A stretch of 64,000 bases of DNA from Arthrobacter sp. cf158. GTDB taxonomy: Bacteria > Actinomycetota > Actinomycetes > Actinomycetales > Micrococcaceae. A model generated the notes under the pieces. The model made no database searches, was not told the DNA's origin, and worked only from the letters and a program-made list of their open reading frames with translations. The stretch is from assembly GCF_900106835.1 (NCBI RefSeq), contig NZ_FNNR01000004.1, positions 124,001-188,000 on the forward strand, given 5' to 3'. This document shows positions 33,794 to 41,278 of the stretch, in pieces (the first letter of the stretch is position 1; every line of letters begins with the position of its first letter). Made by a program: the position numbers and the translations under genes.

Positions 33794-34132
33794 TCATGCC
33801 GTTGACCCCACCATTGTTTGGCCGGGACGGCGGACGGTGTACTTCACGGCACCCGGGGGAGTGCCGTCAGTGAAGCCCTCCACCGTGTCCAGGCATACGG
33901 CCTTGCCGCCGATGGTGATGAACGTTGAGTAGCCCTTGGTCACCGGCATGGTCTTGTTGCACGGCTTGATGTTGATGCCGATGTGGGGGCACATGCTGAT
34001 GTCCCGGCCTTGGGGATCAGTGGCCACCAGGATGGGTGATTCCTTGATGTGGACCCATTGCTGTGAGGCTACGTTTTCCACTTTGCCGTCGTGTCCGCAT
34101 CGCAGGATTGCTTCCTGGACCAGGATCTTCAT
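33794..34132 (-). CDS. PAAR-like spike-tip protein
   Basis: A 112-residue protein placed directly after the VgrG-like spike gene (2-base gap), where PAAR or Afp10-type tip proteins are found. It is beta-rich with Cys/His residues that could hold the tip metal (LRCGHDGKV, CPHIGINIKPCN, AVCLD), and ends TDGTPPGAVKYTVRRPGQ. The pattern matches small PAAR-like proteins of actinobacterial contractile systems, not classic PAAR. No effector domain is attached. Confidence 0.75.
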   Translation of the reverse strand: MKILVQEAILRCGHDGKVENVASQQWVHIKESPILVATDPQGRDISMCPHIGINIKPCNKTMPVTKGYSTFITIGGKAVCLDTVEGFTDGTPPGAVKYTVRRPGQTMVGSTA

Positions 34133-34134
34133 GG

Positions 34135-35655
34135 CTATGCCTCCTCGAAGTCCACTGATTTGGCCCGGATCTTCATGGCCTTGCCCGGGGCCTCCAGGAC
34201 CAGATCCGTGGCCGAGGTGATGCGGAGCTTGTCCGGTCCGAGCTCCACGGACGAGCCGTGTCCGTCCGTGAAGCTGACGGTGCGGGCGCCGCCGTCGAGC
34301 ATGATCTGTTGACCGTCAGCACTGCGGAAGGTGTAGCGGCTCCCGCGAGGGGTGTTGACGCCGTTGTCCGGAGGTTGTTCGCTGCCGTACAGGCCGCCCA
34401 GGATGATGGCCTGAGCGGGATCTGTTGCCGGGAGGAGGACCAGCACGTTGTCCCCGGGAGCCGGTGGAACCACCAATCCCTTGGCTGTGCCTGCGCCCAT
34501 TGTCAGGACCGGTGCCCAGTTGGTTGTCAGATCGGGGTACGCCGGGAGCCTCACCTGGGCGCGGCCCCGGCCTTGGGGGTCGTCCACATCGGTGATGGTC
34601 CCCAGGGTGAAGACGTCCGGGTGGCGCTCCGGGGCGGAGCTGGGTGGCCGCGTGGTGACGGTGGTTTCGTAGCCGGTCCCGTCCAGTCGATGGGCGGCGC
34701 TGGCGATCAGATAGGTTCCCTCGATGCTGGGCGCCACTCCCTTGATCCTGACCCTGCCGCCTGCCCGCAGGCGCGGAGTGCCTTCCGCGACGAAGACCCC
34801 AGTGACCTGGCCCGCAGTTCTCGTGTCCAGCTCAGCCTTGGCCAGGGCGTCGGCGAGCGCGGTGGATTCGAGGATTTCGTTGTCCCTCCTCAGGTCGCCG
34901 CCCGCACCGACGCTGGCCAGGGACGGATCCGCTGTGACCTGGGCTTTGGCATTGCTGTTGGTGGTCCCGGCGTGATGGATGGACGCGTCCTCGCTGCGCC
35001 AGCCATTGGTTTGGGCGCCCGCATACGCGGGTTCCTGGCTGAGTTCGATTTCCGCGGAATGAAGGGATGCCCCCAGTGTGAGCTCCAAGGGTTCGCCTTC
35101 GCCGTCGAGCCCTGTCAGCCTCAGGGTGCCGTCGTGCACCACCGGGTAGGCGCCAACGCGAGCGCTCTGCTCCACCAAGAGACTCAGGTCCGTGCGGGCG
35201 CACTGGTACACCTGGCCCAGCCGATCGCCGCCGCCCACCACATCCAACCCCGTGCCTTCACAGAGTTTCCGTGCCAGCCCGGACAGGTCCACGTCGTCGT
35301 GGAGCCGGGTGAATTGGCGTTTCCGGAGGCGGTGCAGGGCATCGTAGGCCCGGACCCGGATTTCCTGGCCCAGGTCCGAGCCGTAGTTGTACTCCACCAC
35401 GGTCACTTCGCCCACGAACAGGGGCGTCCGGTGTCCGCCGAGCTCCACGCGGAGGGCGTCCCCTGGGGCCGGATCCACTCCGCCCCTGGCTGCGGCTGTA
35501 CGTCCGGGGCCAGGCCGCCAGCTGATCAAGCACTGCGCCGGGCGTGCCAATGAGCTGAGCACATTGACGGAGACGATTGCCGCGGTTTCCGCTGTGCTCA
35601 GTCTTCTCCTGCCGAGGGTGACGATGAGTTCGGGGAGGCCCTGGAGTTGCCTCAT
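34135..35655 (-). CDS. VgrG-like spike/baseplate hub protein
   Basis: A 506-residue hub and spike protein of the Afp8/VgrG type. The N-terminal 330 residues correspond to the gp27-like hub (VEYNYGSDLGQEIRVRAYD, LARKLCEGTGLDV). Then come the gp5-like OB fold (LGTITDVDDPQGRGRAQVRLP, VVPPAPGDNVLVLLP, ILGGLYG) and a C-terminal beta-helix needle (FTDGHGSSVELGPDKLRI). No C-terminal toxin extension is present. The start codon lies in the downstream copy of a 14-bp tandem duplication, 10 bases after the stop of the LysM gene. Confidence 0.9.
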   Translation of the reverse strand: MRQLQGLPELIVTLGRRRLSTAETAAIVSVNVLSSLARPAQCLISWRPGPGRTAAARGGVDPAPGDALRVELGGHRTPLFVGEVTVVEYNYGSDLGQEIRVRAYDALHRLRKRQFTRLHDDVDLSGLARKLCEGTGLDVVGGGDRLGQVYQCARTDLSLLVEQSARVGAYPVVHDGTLRLTGLDGEGEPLELTLGASLHSAEIELSQEPAYAGAQTNGWRSEDASIHHAGTTNSNAKAQVTADPSLASVGAGGDLRRDNEILESTALADALAKAELDTRTAGQVTGVFVAEGTPRLRAGGRVRIKGVAPSIEGTYLIASAAHRLDGTGYETTVTTRPPSSAPERHPDVFTLGTITDVDDPQGRGRAQVRLPAYPDLTTNWAPVLTMGAGTAKGLVVPPAPGDNVLVLLPATDPAQAIILGGLYGSEQPPDNGVNTPRGSRYTFRSADGQQIMLDGGARTVSFTDGHGSSVELGPDKLRITSATDLVLEAPGKAMKIRAKSVDFEEA

Positions 35656-35676
35656 GGTGTTTGCCTCATGGTGTTT
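35649..35676. repeat. 14-bp tandem duplication at a stop/start junction
   Basis: Two perfect 14-bp copies, 35649-35662 and 35663-35676. The second holds the stop codon of the LysM gene and the first holds the start codon of the VgrG-like gene. With one copy only, the two genes would overlap as ATGA. Confidence 0.92.
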
Positions 35677-36424
35677 CGCCCATGGGCGGGACGGCCAGCG
35701 GTCCGTTGAAGCGGGCGGGATCGTCGATGTTGTTGTACTCCAGGAGCAGCTTCCACAGCAACGGTGTGCCGAACGCTTCCACGGACAATCGCCCCAACTC
35801 AGCCGGGGGGACCTCTGGAAGGAAGTCGCCGCCGTCGGACATCAAGGCGTCCCTGTCCGTGCTGCCGTCACCTGCCACCGGAAGTGTGTCAACAGGAGGT
35901 GCCGTCAGGTCCACGGCAGGGAGTCTTTGCGCGAGTTCGTAGTTTTCGCCGCCTTCCTGGTCCGCGGCCTGGCCGACCCTCACAAAGACCATGCGCATCC
36001 ACGATCTGAGCGGTGAGCCGTCCGGTGCGAAACGGTCGAAGCGCTCCGCCACCTCCGTCACGATCCCCGGCACATTCCAGGCCCGGCCCCACACGAACCT
36101 GACCGACGGCGGCCGGCGCTGACGCTCCACCTCGGCACTGTTTTCAGCCAGGGCCCAGATGGGCCGCGTCATCTGGCGAACATCCTGAACATGGAGCGAC
36201 GCCGGCGCGAGGTCGACGTCGAACAACAGATCCAGCCGCAACTCTGTGTGGCCGCCACCGGTGAAGAGCAACGGATCGTCCGCCAGCCCGCTGCCGCTCA
36301 GTTTGCCGCCCGCGGATCTCCGCGGCTCAACACCGGCCGAGCGTTGCATCACCACGGTTTCCGGGTTGAGGAGGCAGCCGAGGTGTTCCCCGGTGTCCTC
36401 GATCAGGAAGGCGACGCGTTCCAT
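35666..36424 (-). CDS. LysM-type contractile-system tube/baseplate connector (Afp7-like)
   Basis: A 252-residue protein. The N-terminal domain (RVAFLIEDTGEHLGCLLNPETVVMQRSAGVEPRR, here cited as the known contractile-injection tube-protein domain, with TELRLDLLFDVDLA) is followed by a C-terminal LysM-like stretch (EAFGTPLLWKLLLEYNNIDDPARFNGPLAVPP). In Afp/Pvc-type systems this protein (Afp7, related to T4 gp53) joins tube and baseplate. It starts one base after the stop of the repeat-containing gene and precedes the spike gene. Confidence 0.86.
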   Translation of the reverse strand: MERVAFLIEDTGEHLGCLLNPETVVMQRSAGVEPRRSAGGKLSGSGLADDPLLFTGGGHTELRLDLLFDVDLAPASLHVQDVRQMTRPIWALAENSAEVERQRRPPSVRFVWGRAWNVPGIVTEVAERFDRFAPDGSPLRSWMRMVFVRVGQAADQEGGENYELAQRLPAVDLTAPPVDTLPVAGDGSTDRDALMSDGGDFLPEVPPAELGRLSVEAFGTPLLWKLLLEYNNIDDPARFNGPLAVPPMGETP

Positions 36425-36425
36425 G

Positions 36426-37640
36426 TCAGACCGCCGCCTGTTCCTGGTGGAGCCGGGCTTGGCGGTTTACGGCGTTGGTGAGCGCGGTGGCTGTTGCTTG
36501 CGGGCTCTGTGTGGGTGTGGGCCGCGGGGTGAGCTCGGGCCACTTCCCGGCGAGCGGCGGAGCGAGCGTGTGGACCCCGACTGTGCTGGGAGTGCTGGGA
36601 GTGCTAGGAGTGCTGGGGTGTCCTTGGGGCCCGGGTTCGTGGCGGTGAGGTTCATTGCGTTGGGGTTCATTGCGTTGGGGGGTGTGTTGTGGGGCCAGCT
36701 CTGCGCCCTCCGAGGGTCCGGAAGCACGCAGAGTGGGCCCCTCAAGGGGTGGTGCTTCGCGAGGACCGCGTTGCGGGGCCAGCTCTGCGCCCCTCGTGGG
36801 CCCGGGAACACGCAGAGTGGGCCCAGCAACGAAGGACGGTGCCTGGGGAAGGGAACTTGGCGGAGCCGGACGAAGCTTCAGCACAGGATCTCGTTGCGGG
36901 GCCTTCTCTGCGCCCCAAGCACGGGCCAAAGGGCGCTCACTGGGCCTCACAACGGGTATGGGGGTGTGTTGCGGGGCCTGTTCTGCGCCCTTGGAGCGTG
37001 TCCAGAGGCGTAGAGCGGACCCCACAACTGGACCTGCTTCAGGTTCCTGGGAGCCGGAGGATTGCCGGTTCCCGGAAGAGGGGTATGTGTCGGAAGGCTG
37101 AGCTGGATCTGGCGAGGAGGATTCGGGCGAGCTCGGGATGTGTAGGAATGGGCCGGGCTGAGAAACCTGGACGCGTTGGGCACCTTGTGGGGCCTGCTTT
37201 GCGCCGCTCAAGCGCTCCCAAGCACGCAGAGCGGGCCCCACAACGGGAAGGGCTCGGCCTGCGGGAAGGGCTCGGCCTGCGGGGGCAGGTTTGGGGGAGG
37301 GGCCAGAGGACGGGGTGGCCGGGGAGGGGCCAGAGGTGGCCGGCGTGGCCGGTGTGTGTTGTGGGGCCCGCTGTGCGCGCCTAAGACGGGGCCAAGGGCG
37401 TAGAGCGGGCCCAGCAACGGGCGGGGCCAGCCCGGCGTCGCGGAGTAACCGGACCCAATGCTCGGGTGCGTCGTCGGTGTCGAAGGCGCGCACCGGCGTC
37501 GTGCCTTCCGGGGAATCGGGCCCCACAGACTCGAAAGTCCCACGCGGCCCACGATCCAACCAGGCAGCCGCGTCCCGCAGTCGGCGTGCAGCGGCCTGCC
37601 TCCAGGAAAACCCGGGGTCAGGCGACGGGAGCGCGGGCAT
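36426..37640 (-). CDS. Pro-rich protein of the contractile operon with six palindromic-element inserts
   Basis: A 404-residue protein. The N-terminal 75 residues (FSWRQAAARRLRDAAAWLDRG and APEHWVRLLRDAGL) look like a real, possibly conserved domain. The rest is Pro/Ala-rich linker containing six near-copies of a peptide of the form V-x-G-P-A-L-R-x-W-x-R then G-A-x-x-A-P-Q, each encoded by one 61-bp palindromic DNA element. The short C-terminal end (TALTNAVNRQARLHQEQAAV) is non-repetitive. The start overlaps the tube gene by 23 bases, and the stop lies one base before the LysM gene. All element starts are multiples of three bases apart, which supports translation. Function unknown; a structural or chaperone role in tail assembly is possible. 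Confidence 0.7.
   Translation of the reverse strand: MPALPSPDPGFSWRQAAARRLRDAAAWLDRGPRGTFESVGPDSPEGTTPVRAFDTDDAPEHWVRLLRDAGLAPPVAGPALRPWPRLRRAQRAPQHTPATPATSGPSPATPSSGPSPKPAPAGRALPAGRALPVVGPALRAWERLSGAKQAPQGAQRVQVSQPGPFLHIPSSPESSSPDPAQPSDTYPSSGNRQSSGSQEPEAGPVVGSALRLWTRSKGAEQAPQHTPIPVVRPSERPLARAWGAEKAPQRDPVLKLRPAPPSSLPQAPSFVAGPTLRVPGPTRGAELAPQRGPREAPPLEGPTLRASGPSEGAELAPQHTPQRNEPQRNEPHRHEPGPQGHPSTPSTPSTPSTVGVHTLAPPLAGKWPELTPRPTPTQSPQATATALTNAVNRQARLHQEQAAV
36686..37418. repeat. Array of six 61-bp palindromic elements
   Basis: Copies lie at 36686-36745 (60 bp), 36770-36830, 36893-36953, 36968-37028, 37184-37244 and 37358-37418. Each begins GTTGYGGGGCC (one begins CTTGTGGGGCC) and ends as its near reverse complement, so each can fold as a stem of about 20 bp with a short loop. 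Spacers of 14-155 bases contain further small tandem repeats. A seventh copy lies at 54078-54138. Confidence 0.93.
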
Positions 37641-38097
37641 CGTCGAGCTCCAGGCGGTCGTACGCGATGCTGAGGGATTCGATGGCGAGGTCCTTGCCCA
37701 TGGCGTCCAGGGGTGCGCCGAACCAATCGCAAGGCCAGGCCCCCAAGAGGTTCCAGCGCCGTACTTCCACGGATCCGGCGTCGTTGAGCATTGCGATGGA
37801 CACGTTGCGTCGCTCCACTGTGCCGTCCACGGCTTTGAACAACCACTGGAGCATTTCGGTGGAATCGGTGAGCCCGTACTTCAAAGTGACGGGCGTATAT
37901 TCCACTTGGCCGGGGATCACGCGCACTGTGCTGTTTTCGCCGCCGGAGCGGTAGAGGATGCGGCCGATTTTCAGGCCGAGGCCCTCCACCTTGGTGAAGT
38001 GGCCCTGGACCACGCCTTGGATGACGAGCTTGAAGTTGTACGCCCGGTACGGGTCCACCACATTGCCCGGCTGGGCGGCAGGCGTTGGGGTTGTCAT
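37618..38097 (-). CDS. Contractile-tail tube protein (gp19/Afp1-like)
   Basis: A 159-residue protein of the T4 gp19-like/phage tail tube family: DPYRAYNFKLVIQGVVQGHFTKVEGLGLKI, GQVEYTPVTLKYGLTDS, and RRWNLLGAWPCDWFGAPLDA are characteristic. It polymerises into the inner tube through which the payload passes. The ATG at 38097 lies one base after the sheath stop codon. Only one tube gene is present here, whereas Afp and Pvc clusters have two or three. Confidence 0.93.
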   Translation of the reverse strand: MTTPTPAAQPGNVVDPYRAYNFKLVIQGVVQGHFTKVEGLGLKIGRILYRSGGENSTVRVIPGQVEYTPVTLKYGLTDSTEMLQWLFKAVDGTVERRNVSIAMLNDAGSVEVRRWNLLGAWPCDWFGAPLDAMGKDLAIESLSIAYDRLELDDARAPVA

Positions 38098-38098
38098 G

Positions 38099-39289
38099 TC
38101 AGGCTCCTGCGCTCTCTGTCTCACTGGTGTTGTCCGCAGACTGCATGAGTTTGAAGATCACGAACTCGGCGGGTTTCACTGGCGCTATCCCGATCAGGGT
38201 GACCACTTGCCCGGCGTCGCGGACCTCGGGAGGGTTGGTTTCCTCATCGCATTTGACGAAGAACGCCTGTTGAGGAGTAGTCCCCAGCAGTGCGCCGTCC
38301 CGCCAGACGTTGGTGAGGAAAGCGCCGATGTCGCGGCGGATCGACTTCCACAGCGTGTGGTCATTGGGTTCGAACACCACCCAGCGCGTCCCGTCGGCCA
38401 CCGATTCCTTGATCATGTTGGTCAGCCGCCGCACGTTCACGTAGCGGTATTCGCTGGCCTCGGGTGCCTTGGTCCGGGCACCCCAAATCCGGATGCCCTC
38501 GCCCGGGAAATAGCGGATGCAGTTAACACCTGCCGGGTTCAGGACCTCCTGCTCGCCACGGCTCACGCGCCGAACCAGATCAATCGCACCCTGGATGGGC
38601 TCGTTTGCCGGCGCCTTGTGGACGCCGCGGGTCGCGTCAACGCGCGCCCACACCCCGGCAATATGGCCCGACGGCGGTTGCGTCACCTTTTTGCCGGACA
38701 CGGGATCGATCATCACGATCCACGGGTAGTACAGGGCTGTGTATCCACCGGGGGATTGAGGGGCGCCGAGGTCCTCCTGTTCGTCGTCGTCTTCTTCCGA
38801 CGTCGCCGCCCGGGTAAGCGCCCCGACGTCGTCCACTTTCTCAACCGTGTCCATGATCGCCATACGGTCCTGGCGCAGCGGATGTTCCACGTGGGCCTGG
38901 AGCGCAGCGTAGGCTTCGGCGGTGGCGAAACCGGGTGCGGCCACCATGGAGAGGTCGTCCACGGCCTCGAACAACGTGAGTCCCGTGGGCTTGGACGCCG
39001 TTCCGGTGAGGGCGCCGTTCGGGCCGATGTTCACCACATAGCAACGGCTCCCTCCGTTGGAGAAGAAGCCGTACACAGCGTTGGAGAGCGGTGTTCCCGC
39101 TGTCGCGTTGCCGACGTATTGGTCCACGAATTGGGTCCAGTTGTCCAGCACCCGCAACTCATCCACCAGCGCGTCCTGGTCCGGGGCCACGCCCACGAAG
39201 CCTGCAATGCTGGTGTTGACCTGCCCGATCGCGCGGGCGCCGCTGGGCACTTCCTGAACGTAAACGCCCGGCGCCTGATAGTTCGCCAT
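38099..39289 (-). CDS. Contractile-tail sheath protein
   Basis: A 396-residue tail sheath protein. The N-terminus ANYQAPGVYVQEVPSGARAIGQVNTSIAGFVG is diagnostic (quoted as the conserved PGVYVQEVPSG plus the following strand). The C-terminal half has the conserved core LNPAGVNCIRYFPGEGIRIWGARTKAP region and the sheath handshake strand GIAPVKPAEFVIFKL. Contraction of this sheath drives the tube. An acidic insert (SEEDDDEQEDLG) lies in the variable middle domain. There is only one sheath gene, unlike Afp or Pvc with three. Confidence 0.95.
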   Translation of the reverse strand: MANYQAPGVYVQEVPSGARAIGQVNTSIAGFVGVAPDQDALVDELRVLDNWTQFVDQYVGNATAGTPLSNAVYGFFSNGGSRCYVVNIGPNGALTGTASKPTGLTLFEAVDDLSMVAAPGFATAEAYAALQAHVEHPLRQDRMAIMDTVEKVDDVGALTRAATSEEDDDEQEDLGAPQSPGGYTALYYPWIVMIDPVSGKKVTQPPSGHIAGVWARVDATRGVHKAPANEPIQGAIDLVRRVSRGEQEVLNPAGVNCIRYFPGEGIRIWGARTKAPEASEYRYVNVRRLTNMIKESVADGTRWVVFEPNDHTLWKSIRRDIGAFLTNVWRDGALLGTTPQQAFFVKCDEETNPPEVRDAGQVVTLIGIAPVKPAEFVIFKLMQSADNTSETESAGA

Positions 39290-39324
39290 GTTGCGCTCTC
39301 TTTCCTGCCCGCGTCAGCGGGTGC

Positions 39325-39987
39325 TTAGGTCCACCGAATGATGACCGGGAGGCTGCTGGTACTGGCAGAAACTTCCCGTTCAGTGCCGCGTACAGCCACG
39401 GCAAAATGCTGGAGTTCGTCCGCCGAGGCCAGGACCTCAAAGTGGCCGGTCGCATCGCTGACAACGGCTGTGGCGGAGGAGTGGGCGTGGATATAGGCGT
39501 CGGGGATGCCTTTGTTGTGGGCATCCACCAAGCGTCCGTGGATGCGGCGGGCAACGCCGGTCTTGGCAATGAGTGGTTCAAGGACGGGAGGTCCGGAAGG
39601 CTCTTCGAAGCGAAGGGCCACGGGAATGCGGACCAGGAACCCCAGCCCTTGCCGGATGGCGCCGGAGTATTCCTCGGGGCGGAATTCGCCGGTGGACACC
39701 ACGGAGTACTGGCTGTGGCGCTCCACGGCCAGCAATAGGTGCTCCATATTGTCGAGTTGTTCGGGCCCGTGGCATTCCACGGCAACCCTGAGTTCGAGGT
39801 CCAAAACGGGGCCGTCACGCCGGGACCTTCCCACACGGTTGAGCGTGACGGAGTGGACGGTGACCGGAGCGTCGGGTGGCGGAACCCCGGCGGTGGGCGA
39901 GCCGTCGTCGAACCTTACGCGCTGGGGAGCGACGGCGTCGGAAAGTACCCCAAGAAGGTCATACAGCGACGAACGCACATAGCCCAC
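39325..39987 (-). CDS. DUF4255/Pvc16-like tail terminator with added beta domain
   Basis: A 220-residue protein. The first 145 residues follow the Pvc16 N-terminal (DUF4255) domain: SSLYDLLGVLSDAVAPQ, VTVHSVTLNRVG, ELRVAVECHGPEQLDNMEHLLLAVERHSQYS. This caps the distal end of sheath and tube in extracellular contractile systems. The last 75 residues look like a carboxypeptidase-regulatory-like beta sandwich (RIHGRLVDAHNKGIPDAYIHA and TAVVSDATGHFEVL). I chose the GTG at 39987, with GGGGA 7 bases upstream. It is the first gene of the operon. Confidence 0.8.
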   Translation of the reverse strand: MGYVRSSLYDLLGVLSDAVAPQRVRFDDGSPTAGVPPPDAPVTVHSVTLNRVGRSRRDGPVLDLELRVAVECHGPEQLDNMEHLLLAVERHSQYSVVSTGEFRPEEYSGAIRQGLGFLVRIPVALRFEEPSGPPVLEPLIAKTGVARRIHGRLVDAHNKGIPDAYIHAHSSATAVVSDATGHFEVLASADELQHFAVAVRGTEREVSASTSSLPVIIRWT

Positions 39988-40092
39988 GGCAATCCCCAGC
40001 TGGACAGTGATCCATAAATGCAACTGGGAATAGGTTACTCCCGCAGTTGCCCGTAGTCACTGGGGTTTCAGGGGTATCTCCATTCGATTGAG

Positions 40093-41076
40093 TCAGTGCT
40101 GGGGCGGGCGATAGGAGTAGCGGTAATCCGACGGTGAATATCCGAAGGCAGTCTTGAAGGCCCGGGAGAAACTCGACGCGTCGGTGAAGCCCCAGTGCAT
40201 CCCGACGGCGGACACTGGCCGCGTCTGCAGCCGTGGGTCCACCAGGTCCGTGCGGCACTTCTCCAGCCGCTGCCGGCGCAGCCATGCACTCACGGTGTCC
40301 TGGCGTTCTTCGAACAGCTTTTGGAGGTAGCGAACCGAGACGTTGTGCGCAGCCGCGATGTCGCTGACCGTCAGCTCGGGGTCGCCGAGGCGGCCCGCGA
40401 CGAACGCTTCGATCCGCTCCATGAGCGCGAGCCGTTCGTGCGACAGGGGCGACGACGGCGGCACCCGCTCGGCGAAGACGGCGGAGATCAGGTTCATGAG
40501 GGCATCCGAAACGGTGGCGGCGTCGGCCACGGCCCCTTCGTGGAGTTGCTTGGCAACTGCTCCGAGGAGGGCGGAGGTCAGCGAGCCCAGGCCCTGGCGG
40601 CCGGAAACCCTGGACGCCGTGAGAGTGGCGATGCTTTTCCGGTTCAGATGCAGGGCCTCCGGCGGGAACATGACCACCATCATCCGGAAGGCGTCGTCGA
40701 AGTAGAGGTCGTAGGGTCGGGTGGTGTCGTAGATGGCGAAGTCCCCTGGTGTCAGCGCAGCTTCGCGTCCGTCCTGGGCCACCACGGAGTAGCCCCTCAG
40801 CTGGAGGCCCAGTTTCACCAGCCCTGGGTCATTTGCCGCGATCTGGCGGTGGTCCCTGCTGACATGGCTCGCTGTTCCGGACACGGCGCTGAGGAAGACC
40901 GGTCCGACTGTCTGGTTGATGAGTCCGCCGTTGAAATCTCCTGGGTCCCTGGCCACCACGGACAGCGGGACGAAAGCGTTGTTGACGGCCTGGTTCCACG
41001 CGTCAAAACGATCGGTCCTGGCGAGGGCCGTGGTGTTGAACTCTTCGCGCGGCTGTTTGGCGATGACACCGGTCAC
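40093..41076 (-). CDS. AraC-family regulator
   Basis: A 327-residue regulator with an N-terminal cupin-like ligand domain of the AraC_binding_2 type (FDAWNQAVNNAFVPLSV, LTPGDFAIYDTTRPYDLYF) and a C-terminal AraC double helix-turn-helix (LTVSDIAAAHNVSVRYLQKLF and MHWGFTDASSFSRAFKTAFGYSPSDYR). The GTG at 41076 has AAGGAG 8 bases upstream and is preferred over a start 41 codons earlier. It is divergent from a GMC oxidoreductase and probably activates it. The contractile operon lies just downstream on the same strand. Confidence 0.9.
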   Translation of the reverse strand: MTGVIAKQPREEFNTTALARTDRFDAWNQAVNNAFVPLSVVARDPGDFNGGLINQTVGPVFLSAVSGTASHVSRDHRQIAANDPGLVKLGLQLRGYSVVAQDGREAALTPGDFAIYDTTRPYDLYFDDAFRMMVVMFPPEALHLNRKSIATLTASRVSGRQGLGSLTSALLGAVAKQLHEGAVADAATVSDALMNLISAVFAERVPPSSPLSHERLALMERIEAFVAGRLGDPELTVSDIAAAHNVSVRYLQKLFEERQDTVSAWLRRQRLEKCRTDLVDPRLQTRPVSAVGMHWGFTDASSFSRAFKTAFGYSPSDYRYSYRPPQH

Positions 41077-41178
41077 GTCGGCTCTCCTTTGAAATGACGC
41101 TGCGGGACTTGGGTGGCGGCTCCTCCAGTCTCCCATGACTGGCGGTGTTGCCGTGATCCGCATCACAAGCGTGCGGAT

Positions 41179-41200
41179 GGTGCGCAGTGCTGTGCGCACC
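41179..41200. promoter_or_regulatory. Palindrome between araC-type and GMC genes
   Basis: Perfect 8-bp arms GGTGCGCA (41179-41186) and TGCGCACC (41193-41200) with a 6-bp centre, in the 202-base gap between the divergent genes. A further GTGCG at 41171 makes a direct-repeat reading possible too, which would suit an AraC-type regulator. Confidence 0.5.
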
Positions 41201-41278
41201 GGGTCAAGAATCCCGACGGCGGTGGGCGGCAGACTGCTGGGGAAGGCACACTTTCATGCCCGTTCAAGGAGGAACCCC

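Noticed and set aside
34258..35553. 431-residue open frame on the plus strand inside the spike gene
   Set aside because: It overlaps completely a protein with clear hub and OB-fold motifs and shows low-complexity composition typical of shadow frames in GC-rich DNA.
36686..37418. The repeat array resembles a CRISPR at first sight
   Set aside because: The units are 61-bp imperfect palindromes with spacers of very unequal length that contain their own tandem repeats. No cas genes are near, and the region is an open coding frame.
37958..39328. 456-residue open frame antisense to the sheath gene
   Set aside because: The minus strand encodes a diagnostic sheath protein. The plus-strand frame has no family features or ribosome-binding site.
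28661..39987. Prophage
   Set aside because: Only tail genes are present. No terminase, portal, capsid, integrase, holin or lysin genes, and no attachment-site repeats were seen. The DUF4255 and LysM/tube-type proteins are marks of contractile injection systems.
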